The notes below the pieces were generated by a model that saw nothing but the letters and a program-made list of their open reading frames with translations, did not search any database and was not told the origin of the DNA. DNA of 64,000 nucleotides, taken from positions 310,001 through 374,000 of the forward strand of contig JACOUT010000011.1 in NCBI GenBank assembly GCA_016177705.1. Reading direction: 5' to 3'. Positions 47,011 to 56,018 of this stretch are shown here, piece by piece. Origin of the DNA: Deltaproteobacteria bacterium (lineage in GTDB: Bacteria > Myxococcota > UBA727 > VGSZ01). The position numbers and the translations under genes were made by a program. Numbering within the stretch: the first letter of the stretch is position 1; each line of letters begins with the position of its first letter.

Positions 47011-47775
47011 ATGCGACCGCCGGCGTTCACCACCGCGAGCTTCCGCCTCGGCGGACGCACCGAGGCGCTGTTGCGGGCCGCGAGCTGCGTCGTGCTCGGC
47101 GACGACGGCGCGCCCCTGCCGGTCGGCCGCCTCGCCACCGGCCACGCCGCGCTCGATGGCGCGCTCGGCGGCGGCCTACCGGAGGGGCGCCTGGTCGAGC
47201 TGTTCGGCGCGCCCGGCAGCGGCAAGACCGGCCTCGCGCTCGCGCTGGCGGCAGCGGCGCAGCGGCAGGGCGCGGTCGCGTGGCTCGACGCGGAGGGGGC
47301 CTTCGAGGGCACCCGAGCGGCTGCCGCGGGCCTCGACCTCGACCGGCTGGTGGTCGCGCGGCCCACCTGCGGCGAGGACGCGCTGCAGATCGCCGAGGCG
47401 TTGCTGCGCTCGCGCGCCTGCGCGCTCTTGGTGCTCGACTCGGTGGCCGCGCTGGTGCCGAGGGCCGAGCTGCGGGCGCCGCTCGGCGAGGCCGCCACGG
47501 GGTTGCAGGCGCGCATGTTGAGCCAGGCGTTGCGGCGCCTGGTGCACGCCGCGCTCGGCTCCGGCTGTGTCGGGCTGTTCCTCAACCAGACGCGCCTGGC
47601 GCTCGATGGGCCCGTGCCCGAGCTGGTGACCGCGGGCGGCAGCGCGCTGCGCTTCTATGCGGCGCTGCGTCTGGAGGTGGAGCGGGCGCCCGGTGGAGCG
47701 CCGTCACCCGCAACCGTGCGCGTCGTGAAGAACCGGCACGGCCGCGAGGGGCAGGTGGTGGCGCTTACGCCTTGA
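47011..47775 (+). CDS. RecA-core ATPase (short RecA homolog)
   Basis: A 254-residue RecA-superfamily ATPase. Walker A is GAPGSGKT (66-73), Walker B-like LLVLDSVAAL follows, and later segments FLNQTRLA and TAGGSALRFYAALRLEVER closely mirror RecA. It lacks the N-terminal oligomerisation helix domain length and the C-terminal domain of true RecA (about 350 residues). ATG 47011 has a strong AGGAGG site. It may be a RecA paralog or an ImuA-like accessory of mutagenic repair, but no imuB or dnaE2 is adjacent. Its last 11 bases overlap a convergent gene. Confidence 0.75.
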   Translation: MRPPAFTTASFRLGGRTEALLRAASCVVLGDDGAPLPVGRLATGHAALDGALGGGLPEGRLVELFGAPGSGKTGLALALAAAAQRQGAVAWLDAEGAFEGTRAAAAGLDLDRLVVARPTCGEDALQIAEALLRSRACALLVLDSVAALVPRAELRAPLGEAATGLQARMLSQALRRLVHAALGSGCVGLFLNQTRLALDGPVPELVTAGGSALRFYAALRLEVERAPGGAPSPATVRVVKNRHGREGQVVALTP

Positions 47776-48151
47776 CGACGACGATGCGGTCGGACTCGAA
47801 GCGCACGCGCACCGAGCCGCCCTTCTTCACGCCGAGCGGCGTCAACGGCAATCGCAGGAAGGCGCCGCCGGTCTTGATCTGCTGCGCGCGGTACTTCCGC
47901 TCCTCGCCGATGTTGGGCATCGACCGGCCACGCCCGCCGCTGCCGAACTTCTCACCCACGTAGGTCTCGAGCGCGTCCACGCTGCGGCCCTGCTGCTTCA
48001 GCTCGCGCAGCGCCTTCCGGATGATGGCGCCTGCCGACTTCCTGCCCGCGACGATCTTCTCCACGCCGGAGATGCCATCGAGCAGATAGGCGATCTGCAC
48101 GTCCTTGAATGAAACGATGCTGCGCTTACCCGCGCCCTTCTTGGTGGCCAT
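47765..48151 (-). CDS. small basic protein of unknown function
   Basis: A 128-residue protein beginning MATKKGAGKRS, basic overall, with a VDALETYVGEKFGSGGRGRS segment and a C-terminal beta-rich part (GSVRVRFESDRIVVVKA). No domain recognised and no signal peptide. It lies 93 bases downstream of the transsulfuration gene on the same strand and overlaps the RecA-like gene by 11 bases tail to tail. An 8-base-pair inverted repeat (GGCGTCTC/GAGACGCC, 48176-48202) sits in its leader. Confidence 0.6.
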   Translation of the reverse strand: MATKKGAGKRSIVSFKDVQIAYLLDGISGVEKIVAGRKSAGAIIRKALRELKQQGRSVDALETYVGEKFGSGGRGRSMPNIGEERKYRAQQIKTGGAFLRLPLTPLGVKKGGSVRVRFESDRIVVVKA

Positions 48152-48175
48152 GCTGTCCGTCCTTCCCTGGAGTCA

Positions 48176-48202
48176 GGCGTCTCTTCGATAACGGGAGACG
48201 CC
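48176..48202. repeat. inverted repeat in the leader of the small basic gene
   Basis: GGCGTCTC (48176-48183) and GAGACGCC (48195-48202) are perfect complements with an 11-base spacer, 25 bases upstream of the start at 48151. It could be a leader hairpin or an operator. A T7 tract on the minus strand lies further upstream, just past the preceding gene's stop. Confidence 0.4.
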
Positions 48203-48244
48203 CGGTCTGGCAAGGCACATTTGCATACAAAAAAAGCCGCGGAA

Positions 48245-49402
48245 TCACGCATCCAGAGCGTGCAACAGATCGGCTTTGAGGTCGTCGATGTCCTCGATGC
48301 CGACGGAGATGCGCAGGAAGCCATCGTCGATGCCGAGGGCGCGTCGCGTCTCCGGCGGCACCGAGGCATGGGTCATGATCGCGGGGTGCTCGATCAAGCT
48401 CTCGACACCGCCGAGGCTCTCGGCGCAAGCAAAGATGCGCGTGGTCTTGAGCAGCCTGCGTGCCTTGTCGAGCCCGCCCTTGACCACGAACGAGATCATC
48501 GCGCCCGGCGACTTCATCTGTCGTTTCGCCACCTCATAGTGCGGGTGGTTCTCGAGGCCGGGGTAATAAACCTTCTCCACCTGTGGATGTGAGGCCAGCA
48601 AGGTCGCGATGGCGCGCGCGTTTTGCACGTGGCGATCCATGCGCACGTGCAGCGTCTTGGTGGAGCGCATCACCAGGTAGCAGTCCATCGGCCCCGGGGT
48701 GGCGCCCACGGAGTTCTGCAGGAACTTGAGGCGCTGGTGCCAGCCGTCGTCGTTGGTGAGCACGCAGCCGCCGATGACGTCGCTGTGGCCGCCCAGGTAC
48801 TTGGTGGAGGAGTGCACCACCAGCGTGGCGCCGAGCGCGAGCGGCTGTTGCAGGTACGGCGTGGCGAAGGTGTTGTCGACGCACACCGGCACGCCGCGCG
48901 CCTTGGCCACTGCCGCCACCGCCGCGATGTCGATGATCTTGAGCATCGGGTTGGTCGGCGTCTCCATCCAGACCAGCGCGGTCTTGTCGGTGATGGCCGC
49001 CTCGAGCGCGCCCGGCTTGGTCATGTCGACGTAGCTGAAGGTCATGCCGAAGTTCTTGAACACCTTGTCGAACAGCCGGAAGGTGCCGCCGTACAGGTCG
49101 TCGCAGGCGACGATGTGATCGCCGGCCTTCAGGCACAGCGCGATGGTGCTGGCGGCGCCGCAGCCCGACGAGAAGCACAGGCCGTGCTTCGCCCCCTCGA
49201 GAGATGCCAGGTTCTGCTCGAGCGCGTGGCGCGTCAGGTTGTGGCCGCGCGCGTAGACGTAGCCCTTGTGCTCGCCCGGGCCGTCCTGCACGTAGGTCGA
49301 GGTCTGGTAGATCGGCGTCATGATGGCGCCGGTGGTCGGGTCCGGCACTTGACCGGCGTGAATGGCGCGCGTTCCAAACCCTGCGTTGGCGTCGACCTTC
49401 AT
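48245..49402 (-). CDS. metB: cystathionine gamma-synthase/gamma-lyase (PLP transsulfuration enzyme)
   Basis: A 385-residue Cys/Met-metabolism PLP enzyme. The PLP lysine is K201 in SSTKYLGGHSD; VDNTFATPYLQQPL and FSSGCGAASTIALCL are characteristic, and RHNLTR-like residues follow YVYARG where the family has RxxNPTR. Sequence alone does not separate gamma-synthase (methionine synthesis) from gamma-lyase (cysteine from cystathionine). The cystathionine beta-synthase gene 2.5 kb away favours a gamma-lyase role. ATG 49402 is chosen for the family-like N terminus. It is divergent from an SDR gene across 67 bases. No SAM riboswitch was seen. Confidence 0.88.
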   Translation of the reverse strand: MKVDANAGFGTRAIHAGQVPDPTTGAIMTPIYQTSTYVQDGPGEHKGYVYARGHNLTRHALEQNLASLEGAKHGLCFSSGCGAASTIALCLKAGDHIVACDDLYGGTFRLFDKVFKNFGMTFSYVDMTKPGALEAAITDKTALVWMETPTNPMLKIIDIAAVAAVAKARGVPVCVDNTFATPYLQQPLALGATLVVHSSTKYLGGHSDVIGGCVLTNDDGWHQRLKFLQNSVGATPGPMDCYLVMRSTKTLHVRMDRHVQNARAIATLLASHPQVEKVYYPGLENHPHYEVAKRQMKSPGAMISFVVKGGLDKARRLLKTTRIFACAESLGGVESLIEHPAIMTHASVPPETRRALGIDDGFLRISVGIEDIDDLKADLLHALDA

Positions 49403-49469
49403 GGGGCTCCTCCGAGAGCCCGGGGCTTGGCCCGTTGACGTCGACGCCGCAATCCCCAAAGCAGCCGCC

Positions 49470-50345
49470 ATGAGCAGCCCCACAGCAACCCTGAAGGGCA
49501 AGACCGCCCTCATCACCGGCGCCTCGCGCGGCATCGGCCGCGCCATGGCCATCCGCTTCGCGAAAGACGGCGCCAATGTGGTGCTCGCCTCCAAGAGCAC
49601 CGTGCCGCACCCCAAGCTGCCGGGCACGCTGCACACGGTGGCCGCGGAGGTGAAGGCCGCGGGCGGCACGCCGCTCGTGGTCGGCTGCGACGTGCGCTCC
49701 GAAGACGACGTGCAAAAGGTCATCGACGAGACCAAGCGAGCTTTCGGCGGGCTCGACGTGCTGGTCAACAACGCCGGCGCCATCTCGCTCACCAGCCTCG
49801 AGGACACGCCGGTCAAGCGCTTCGACCTGATGCTCGGCATCAACGCGCGCGCCGTGTTCCTGACGGCCAAGCTGGCCCTGCCGTTGCTCGTCGACAGCGC
49901 CAAGGCGGGACGTAGCCCACACATCCTGAGCCTGTCGCCGCCGGTGTCGGCCAAGGACGGGCGCTTCGACCCGAAGTGGCTCAAGGGTCACACCGCCTAC
50001 TCGCTGACCAAGTACGGCATGACGCTGTTGACGCAAGGCTTCGCCGAGGAGCTGCGCGAGCAGGGCATCGCGGTCAACGCGCTCTGGCCGCAGACGCTCA
50101 TCGCCACCGCCGCCGTCGACATGCTGCTCGGCGACGAGGGCATGACCAAGAGCCGCACGCCCGAGATCATGGCCGACGCTGCCCACGCCATCGTCACCAC
50201 CACCGGCCTCGCGCTCACCGGCCAGGCGCTCATCGACGATCGCATCTTGCGCGCGCGCGGCGTCACCGACTTCGCCAAGTACCTGTCGGCGCCCGGCGTC
50301 GAGCCGATGCCCGATCTCTACGTCGACCCGCCCGGCGCGAGCTGA
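49470..50345 (+). CDS. short-chain dehydrogenase, HSDL2 type
   Basis: A 291-residue NAD(P)-dependent SDR. The cofactor motif TGASRGIG (16-23), NNAG (100-103) and the catalytic Y177xxxK181 are present. The segments SKSTVPHPKLPGTLHT, AISLTSLEDTP and LSLSPP match the HSDL2 subgroup, which in eukaryotes is peroxisomal and linked to fatty acid metabolism. The substrate here is unknown. It is divergent from metB and 3 bases upstream of rsmJ. Confidence 0.85.
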   Translation: MSSPTATLKGKTALITGASRGIGRAMAIRFAKDGANVVLASKSTVPHPKLPGTLHTVAAEVKAAGGTPLVVGCDVRSEDDVQKVIDETKRAFGGLDVLVNNAGAISLTSLEDTPVKRFDLMLGINARAVFLTAKLALPLLVDSAKAGRSPHILSLSPPVSAKDGRFDPKWLKGHTAYSLTKYGMTLLTQGFAEELREQGIAVNALWPQTLIATAAVDMLLGDEGMTKSRTPEIMADAAHAIVTTTGLALTGQALIDDRILRARGVTDFAKYLSAPGVEPMPDLYVDPPGAS

Positions 50346-50348
50346 GCG

Positions 50349-51077
50349 ATGCACGCCACGGCCGTGGCGGTGCTCGCGTCCGACGCCGCCGCGCGCGCGG
50401 CCGGCGAGCCGCTCGGCGTGCCCGTGGTGGCGGCGCCGGCCGAGGCGCTAGTGCTCCTCGTCAGCACACCGAAGGGCCTCGCGCTGCAGGTGACCGGTGC
50501 CGACGCGCCCGGGCCCGTCGTCGTCGAGCTCGTCAAGGGCAAGGTGGGTTGGCGCAAGCGCCACGGCGCCTCCCCACGAGATCCACTGTGCCGCGCCCTC
50601 GGCCTGCACAAGGGCACGCGCACCGTGGTGGACGCGACCGCCGGCCTGCTCGTCGACAGCATGGCGCTCGTCAACGCGGGCCTCGAGGTGACGGCCGTCG
50701 AGCGCGCGCCCGTGGTGCATGCGCTGCAGCGAGACGCCGTGAAACGCGCCGGCGGCGTCCCCGGGCTCACGCTGGTGCTTGGCGACGCCATCGAGCTGCT
50801 GCGCGCTTGGCAAGGCAGCGCGCGCGCCCCCGACGCCGTGCTGGTCGACCCCATGTACGACGACGAGCGCTCGAGCGTGGCGCCCAAGGAGATGCGCGCG
50901 CTGCGGCTGGCGGTGGGCGCCGACGTCGACGGGGCCGCGCTGGTCACGGCGGCCCGTGCCTGCGCGCGCTCGCGCGTGGTGGTGAAGCGCTCGCGGCACG
51001 CGCCGCCGCTCGTACCGGCACCGAGCTACGCGCACGAGGGCCGCACCACCCGCTTCGACGTCTACCTGCGTGCGTGA
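50349..51077 (+). CDS. rsmJ: 16S rRNA (guanine-1516-N2) methyltransferase RsmJ
   Basis: A SAM-dependent methyltransferase modifying G1516 of 16S rRNA, 242 residues. VVDATAGLLVDSMALVNAG forms motif I, followed by VERAPVVHALQRDAVKRA and the catalytic VLVDPMYDDERSSVAPKEMR, then VVVKRSRHAPPL; all fit RsmJ. It starts 3 bases after the SDR gene, suggesting co-transcription. A relaxed motif I (GLLVDS instead of GLGRDA) is the main departure. Confidence 0.85.
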   Translation: MHATAVAVLASDAAARAAGEPLGVPVVAAPAEALVLLVSTPKGLALQVTGADAPGPVVVELVKGKVGWRKRHGASPRDPLCRALGLHKGTRTVVDATAGLLVDSMALVNAGLEVTAVERAPVVHALQRDAVKRAGGVPGLTLVLGDAIELLRAWQGSARAPDAVLVDPMYDDERSSVAPKEMRALRLAVGADVDGAALVTAARACARSRVVVKRSRHAPPLVPAPSYAHEGRTTRFDVYLRA

Positions 51078-51083
51078 GCGTAG

Positions 51084-51914
51084 CTACGCGGTCAGCGGCG
51101 CCACCCGCGACCGCTCGTAGGCCACCCCGTGACCCCAGCCGCGGAGCTGGTCGGCCGCGTTCTTCAGCTCGGGCGTCGGCGGCGTGCCCGCCTCGCGCGC
51201 GCCGTCGAGGGCCTTCTTGACGCGCGTCTCGAGCTCGACTTGCAGCCTTATCTCGTCGTCGATGGCGGCGAGCAGGCGCTTCGCAACCGAGCGGCGCTCG
51301 TCTGCCGACGGCAGCATCTTGAGCGCAGCGATCTCGTCGGAGCGCGCCTCGCGCTGCACGTGCGCGTCGGCCAGCGCGCGCTCCACCTGCACGGGCAGGG
51401 GGATCTCGGCCATGCCCACGCCCGGCGCCCCGTCTGCGCGCGGGTCGCGCAGGATGACGGCGCGTGCGGCCACCAGCAGGTTCTGCTTGTCGGCCTCGGC
51501 GTCCTTGCGCCAGCCCTCGACGAAGCCGCGGATGGTCTCGACGTGGTCTGTCACGTCCGGCACGCGCCGCGCGATCTTGAGCGCGCGCTCGAGGCGCACC
51601 AGCAGGCCGCGCAGCTTGCCGAGCTCCTGATCGACGCCCTCGGCCAGCTCGCGCGCCTCCGAGATCGACGAGGCGCTGCCGGCGGGGAGCTCCGACCACG
51701 CCTCGATGGTGCGCCCGGTCGCGTCGTGCAGCTTCTCGAGCGCGTCGATCTCGTGTTCGACGCCGCCCCACAAGTCGAGCAGCTCGTCGGCCGCCGACGA
51801 CGTCGGGGCGGCGCGCGCGAACGGGCCCGCCGGCGCCGCCGCGCTCCTCTTGGCTTGCAGCTCCTCACGGAGCTTGGCAGCCGCGATCTGTGCAGCGCGC
51901 GCAGCCATGGTCAC
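51084..51914 (-). CDS. coiled-coil protein of unknown function
   Basis: A 276-residue Ala/Glu/Arg-rich protein with long helical stretches (ELLDLWGGVEHEIDALEKLHDATGR... and LRGLLVRLERALKIARRV). No domain recognised and no signal peptide. GTG 51914 overlaps the stop of the cystathionine beta-synthase gene (GTGA), so it is translationally coupled to it; ATG 51908 is an alternative start. It converges on rsmJ with a 6-base gap. Confidence 0.6.
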   Translation of the reverse strand: MTMAARAAQIAAAKLREELQAKRSAAAPAGPFARAAPTSSAADELLDLWGGVEHEIDALEKLHDATGRTIEAWSELPAGSASSISEARELAEGVDQELGKLRGLLVRLERALKIARRVPDVTDHVETIRGFVEGWRKDAEADKQNLLVAARAVILRDPRADGAPGVGMAEIPLPVQVERALADAHVQREARSDEIAALKMLPSADERRSVAKRLLAAIDDEIRLQVELETRVKKALDGAREAGTPPTPELKNAADQLRGWGHGVAYERSRVAPLTA

Positions 51915-53332
51915 CTCGCCAGCAGCTCGATGAGATCAATCTTGGTGAGCAGCGCCACCACCTGGGGCGTCTTGCCGGCGGCGCGGTCGAGCACCACCGC
52001 GATCTTGCCTTGCGTGAAGTGGGCGGACAGCGTGGCGATCGGCGTGTCGCGTTCGACCATGGCCGCGTCGTTGATGTCGGCGAGCGGGCCCACCGGGCTC
52101 TTCATGGTCACCTCACCCTTGACGAGCGAGTTGAGCACCTTGACCTCGCTGACCAGGCCGATGAGGCGCCCGTCGCCCTCGATCACCGGAAGCTGGGAGA
52201 TGCCGTGCGTCTTCATGCGGTCGATGACGCTGCCGAGCGCGTCGCCCGGCGCCGCCGAGATCATCACTTGGGCCTTTTTCTTCTTCAGCAGGTCGTCGAC
52301 GCAGCCCTGCAACAGACCCGCGTCGCGCTCGAGCAGGCCCGCGTCCTTCAGCCACTCGTCGTTCAAGAACTTCGACAGGTAGCGGCTCGACGAGTCGGGG
52401 ATGATGACGAGCATGCGGTACGGCGTGCTCGCGCTCCTCGGCTCGCGCGTGATGCGCTCGGCGAGCTTGACGGCGCCGGCCACCGCGCTGCCCGAGGAGC
52501 CGCCGCACAACAGGCCCTCCTCGCGGATCAGGCGGCGCGCCATGGCGAAGCTCTCGCGGTCGTTCACCTGCACCACGTCGTCCATCAGCTTCAGGTCCAT
52601 GGTGCCCGGCATGAAGTCTTCGCCGAAGCCCTCGACGTAGTAGCTGTGCGGCTTGGGCCATTTCCCGGTGTGGAACAGGTCGTAGTAGATGCTGCCCACC
52701 GGATCGACGCCCACCACCTTGAGCGAAGGCTTCTGCTCCTTCAGGTAGCGCGCGTTGCCCACCATGGTGCCGCCGGTGCCGATGGCGATGATGAGCGCGT
52801 CGAAGTCGCCGCCGGTCTGCCGCCAGATCTCGGGGCCGGTGCTGCGGTAGTGCGCCTCGGGGTTGGCCGGGTTCCAGTACTGGCGCGCGTAGAAGCTGTT
52901 GGGCGTCTCTTCGGCGAGGCGCTTGGCCACCGAGTAGTAGCTGCGCGGATCCTCGGCGTCGACGTTGGTCGGGCAGATCACCACCTGCGCGCCCACCGAG
53001 CGGAGCGCGATGCGCTTCTCCTCGCTCTGCTTGTCGGCCATGATGAAGATGCACTTGTAGCCCTTGACCGCGGCGGCCATGGCCAGGCCCATGCCGGTGT
53101 TGCCGCTGGTGGCCTCGATGATGGTGCCGCCCGGCTTGATCTTGCCCTCGCGCTCGGCGACCTCGATCATGTACGCGCCGATGCGGTCCTTGACGGAGCC
53201 GCCCGGGTTCATGAACTCGAGCTTGGCGTAGATCTCGACGTGCGGCAGCAGGTGCGCGGCCACCTTGTTGAGCCGCACGATGGGCGTGTCGCCGATGACC
53301 TGCGTGACGTCCGCCTTGGCGCCCTTCATCAT
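51911..53332 (-). CDS. cbs: cystathionine beta-synthase with C-terminal CBS domains
   Basis: A PLP enzyme condensing serine (or activated serine) with homocysteine to give cystathionine. The fold-II catalytic domain has K48 (NPGGSVKDRIG), TSGNTGMGLAMAA, GTGGTMVGNARYL and GGSSGSA. Two CBS domains follow (about 345-473; HGISQLPVIEGDGRLIGLVSEVKV). Cysteine synthases lack this pair, so cystathionine beta-synthase is the better call. Two adjacent ATG codons (53332 and 53329) follow GAGGG. With the gamma-synthase/lyase gene nearby it makes a reverse transsulfuration route likely. Confidence 0.9.
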   Translation of the reverse strand: MMKGAKADVTQVIGDTPIVRLNKVAAHLLPHVEIYAKLEFMNPGGSVKDRIGAYMIEVAEREGKIKPGGTIIEATSGNTGMGLAMAAAVKGYKCIFIMADKQSEEKRIALRSVGAQVVICPTNVDAEDPRSYYSVAKRLAEETPNSFYARQYWNPANPEAHYRSTGPEIWRQTGGDFDALIIAIGTGGTMVGNARYLKEQKPSLKVVGVDPVGSIYYDLFHTGKWPKPHSYYVEGFGEDFMPGTMDLKLMDDVVQVNDRESFAMARRLIREEGLLCGGSSGSAVAGAVKLAERITREPRSASTPYRMLVIIPDSSSRYLSKFLNDEWLKDAGLLERDAGLLQGCVDDLLKKKKAQVMISAAPGDALGSVIDRMKTHGISQLPVIEGDGRLIGLVSEVKVLNSLVKGEVTMKSPVGPLADINDAAMVERDTPIATLSAHFTQGKIAVVLDRAAGKTPQVVALLTKIDLIELLAR

Positions 53333-53436
53333 GGCTGACCCTCGGTGTGCACGAGCTTTGGGACGCGGGCTGCCTAGCACACCCGTGCGCGAGCCGCGAA
53401 GGCTTCTCGTCGTGCGGCCCGGTGCGTCATGACGGC

Positions 53437-54528
53437 TCAGCGAAGGCGCAGCGCCGGGCCGTCGCGGACGAGCAGGCCGTCGACCTCGAGCTCCGCGGCT
53501 GCCGCCAGCAGGTCGCCGACCGGCATGGCGAGCGCCCGGGCGGCCTCGTCGACGAGCAGGCAGCCGCCCGTGCGGGCCAACGCTGCCAGCAACGGGTGGA
53601 CCGCGGTCCTGGGTCGCGGCGCGGCGCGCGCCCGGGCGTCGATCGGCCGGGTCGCCCCGCCCAGGATGCGCCGTGCCGCGGCGTCCGCGTCCCCGGGCAG
53701 CGGGCTGGCGCGGCCGGCCTCGATCAAGGCGTTTGGCATGGCGGCACCCGGGCGCTCGGCGTCGGTCGGCCACGCGAACACCGGCACGCCGAGCGCGTGC
53801 GCGGCGCGCGCCGTGTGGCGCGTCCCCGAGCCCTCCGCCCCCTCGACCACCACGACCGCGTCGGCTAGGGCCGCGAGCGTCCAATTGCGCGCGGCGTAAA
53901 GCCCTCGGTGGTGCGGCACGAAGGGCCCAAAGGGCGTCACCGCGAGCGTGCGCCCCGCCGCGCGGGCACACCCCTCACGAACCCACAGGCGCCGCTCGTC
54001 GTGGTCTGCCTGCACCGGTTGGCCGAGCACGAACAGCGTCTCGCCGCCCGCCTCGATCGCCGCCTCGTGCGCGGCGCGATCGACGCCTCGCGCACCGCCG
54101 GACACCACCACGGCGCCGGCGTCCACCAGCTCCTCCGCGAGGCGCCGCGCGCGCGTCAGCCCGACGGGCGTCGGCTCGCGCGTACCCACCACCGCCACGG
54201 CGCGCGGCCGCTTCAGCAGCCCGGCGTCGCCGCGCCCGTACAGGAACAGCGGCGGGCGCTTGCGGCCCGCCGCGCGCCCGAGCTCGGCGTCAGCAGGCCC
54301 GCCGAGCGCCAGCCCACCTTGCTCGAGGAAGCGCAGGGCAGGGAGGGCGGCCGCGCGCGCCGCCCGCGGATCCCAGGCGATGCGCCGCGGCGGGTCGGAC
54401 AGCACGAGCCCGCCCTCGTCGAGCAGGCGGCCGGCGCCGCGCTCGCGCACCAGCGCTCGCGCGCGCCCCGGCACGCGCGCGGCGTCGAGCGCGAGCCAGC
54501 CGGCCAGGTCGTCGGCGACGGGGGCCAT
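53437..54528 (-). CDS. dprA: DNA processing protein DprA (Smf)
   Basis: Loads RecA onto incoming single-stranded DNA during natural transformation. The Rossmann-like core contains LKRPRAVAVVGTREPTPVGLTRARRLA, VVSGGARGVDRAAHEAAI and the ARNWTLAALADAVVVVEGAEGSGT segment, all characteristic. Length 363 is normal. The C-terminal helix-turn-helix (GGCLLVDEAARALAMPVGDLL) is present. It is divergent from trmFO across 61 bases; dprA next to topA or trmFO is common. Confidence 0.9.
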   Translation of the reverse strand: MAPVADDLAGWLALDAARVPGRARALVRERGAGRLLDEGGLVLSDPPRRIAWDPRAARAAALPALRFLEQGGLALGGPADAELGRAAGRKRPPLFLYGRGDAGLLKRPRAVAVVGTREPTPVGLTRARRLAEELVDAGAVVVSGGARGVDRAAHEAAIEAGGETLFVLGQPVQADHDERRLWVREGCARAAGRTLAVTPFGPFVPHHRGLYAARNWTLAALADAVVVVEGAEGSGTRHTARAAHALGVPVFAWPTDAERPGAAMPNALIEAGRASPLPGDADAAARRILGGATRPIDARARAAPRPRTAVHPLLAALARTGGCLLVDEAARALAMPVGDLLAAAAELEVDGLLVRDGPALRLR

Positions 54529-54589
54529 AGTGGGTTTCCGTCGCCGGGGTGCCCCTTTTGCGCGCGCGGATCGCTAGGTACCGAGCGGC

Positions 54590-55999
54590 ATGGATCGCGT
54601 GCGCGTCATCGGCGGCGGGCTCGCCGGCTGCGAGGCCGCCTGGCAGCTCCTGCGGCGCGGCCTCGCCGTCGAGCTGTGCGAGCAGAAGCCCACGCGACGC
54701 ACGCCCGCGCAGACGAGCGACCATTTGGCCGAGCTGGTGTGCAGCAACTCCCTGCGCAGCGCCAACCCGGAGAACGCGGTCGGCCTGCTCAAGGAGGAGC
54801 TGCTGCGCTGCGGCTCGCTGCTGCTTGCGTGCGCGGCCGAGACCCGCGTGCCGGCCGGCGACGCCCTGGCGGTCGACCGCGAGCGCTTCGCCGCCGCCGT
54901 CGAGCAGGCGTTGCTCTCGCACTCGGCGCTGACGCTACAACGCGGCGAGGTGACGGCCCTCCCCGACGACGGCGTGCCGACCGTCGTCGCCACCGGCCCG
55001 CTCACCTCCGACGCGCTCGCCGCCGATCTCACCCGGCTGTGCGGCACGGAGCGCCTGGCCTTCTACGACGCCATCGCGCCCATCGTGGAGGCCGACAGCG
55101 TGGTGCTCGCAGACGGGCCGGACGCGCCGCCCGGCGCCGCGTTCTTCCTGTCGCGCTGGGGCAAGGGCGAGGGCGCCGACTACCTCAATTGTCCGCTCGA
55201 CCAGCAGCAGTACCAGGCCTTCGTCGCGGCCCTGCTCGAGGCCGATCGCGTCAGCGCCGAGCAGCTCGCGCAGCACGGCGAGCAGCAGCATGCCGAGGCG
55301 GCGCACTACTTCGAGGGCTGCCTGCCCATCGAGGTGATGGCCGAGCGCGGCCTCGACACGCTGCGCTTCGGCCCGCTCAAGCCGGTCGGCCTCGATGACC
55401 CGCGCACGGGCCGCTGGCCACACGCGGTGGTGCAGCTCAGGAAGGAGGACGTGCACGGCACCGCCTACAACCTGGTGGGCTGCCAGACGCGCATGAAGCA
55501 GCCGGCGCAGCGGGCGGTGTTCTCGCTCATCCCCGCGCTCGCGGCTGCGCGCTTCCTGCGCTACGGCGCCATCCACAGGAACACCTACCTCGACGCGCCC
55601 GCCGTGCTCGACGAGAGGAACGCGCTGCGCGCGCGCCCGTCGCTGTCCTTCGCCGGCCAGATCACCGGCGTCGAGGGCTACGTCGAGTCGATCGCGTCCG
55701 GCTTCACCACCGCGCTGGTGCTCGCGGACGCGCTCGCCGGCAGACCGCTCGACCCGCCGCCCGCCACCACCGCGCTCGGCGGCCTGTGGCGCCACGCGCG
55801 CGGCTCGCTGCGCGCCCCAGGCAACACCGACTACACGCCCTGCAACGTCACCTGGGCGATGATCCCGCCCGTCGGCGACGAGCCGATCCCGGCCGGGCAG
55901 AAGCGCCGCAAGCTCTCCAAGGGCGACAAGCGCGCCCGCCTGGTGGAGCGCGCGCGCCGGGATCTCGACGCCTGGTGGCGCGCGGCCGCGTCTCGGTAG
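54590..55999 (+). CDS. trmFO: methylenetetrahydrofolate-tRNA-(uracil-5-)-methyltransferase TrmFO
   Basis: A folate/FAD-dependent enzyme making 5-methyluridine at tRNA position 54. The FAD motif is GGGLAG (8-13). [10 protein letters not shown] places the conserved cysteine at C51, and [13 protein letters not shown] holds the second at C244. [11 protein letters not shown] and GCQTRMKQP are also characteristic. Length 469 matches the family. The product acts on tRNAs like the one at 4155. Confidence 0.95.
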   Translation: MDRVRVIGGGLAGCEAAWQLLRRGLAVELCEQKPTRRTPAQTSDHLAELVCSNSLRSANPENAVGLLKEELLRCGSLLLACAAETRVPAGDALAVDRERFAAAVEQALLSHSALTLQRGEVTALPDDGVPTVVATGPLTSDALAADLTRLCGTERLAFYDAIAPIVEADSVVLADGPDAPPGAAFFLSRWGKGEGADYLNCPLDQQQYQAFVAALLEADRVSAEQLAQHGEQQHAEAAHYFEGCLPIEVMAERGLDTLRFGPLKPVGLDDPRTGRWPHAVVQLRKEDVHGTAYNLVGCQTRMKQPAQRAVFSLIPALAAARFLRYGAIHRNTYLDAPAVLDERNALRARPSLSFAGQITGVEGYVESIASGFTTALVLADALAGRPLDPPPATTALGGLWRHARGSLRAPGNTDYTPCNVTWAMIPPVGDEPIPAGQKRRKLSKGDKRARLVERARRDLDAWWRAAASR

Positions 56000-56018
56000 C
56001 CGCGCGCGGCGCCGATCG

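Noticed and set aside
47011-47775. Full-length housekeeping RecA
   Set aside because: Only the ATPase core is present (254 residues); the outer N- and C-terminal domains are missing, so it is called a RecA-core homolog.
48208-48225. Sigma-54-like TGGCAAGG...TTGCA upstream of the small basic gene
   Set aside because: The GG and GC are 12 bases apart instead of 10, and the element reads on the plus strand, away from the gene.
49403-49469. SAM riboswitch or other leader regulating the transsulfuration gene; also biotin or FMN riboswitch-type leaders upstream of bioB and ribD
   Set aside because: The metB leader is only 67 bases and shows no SAM-riboswitch-like core. The 134 bases before bioB and the 6 bases before ribD hold nothing recognisable either.
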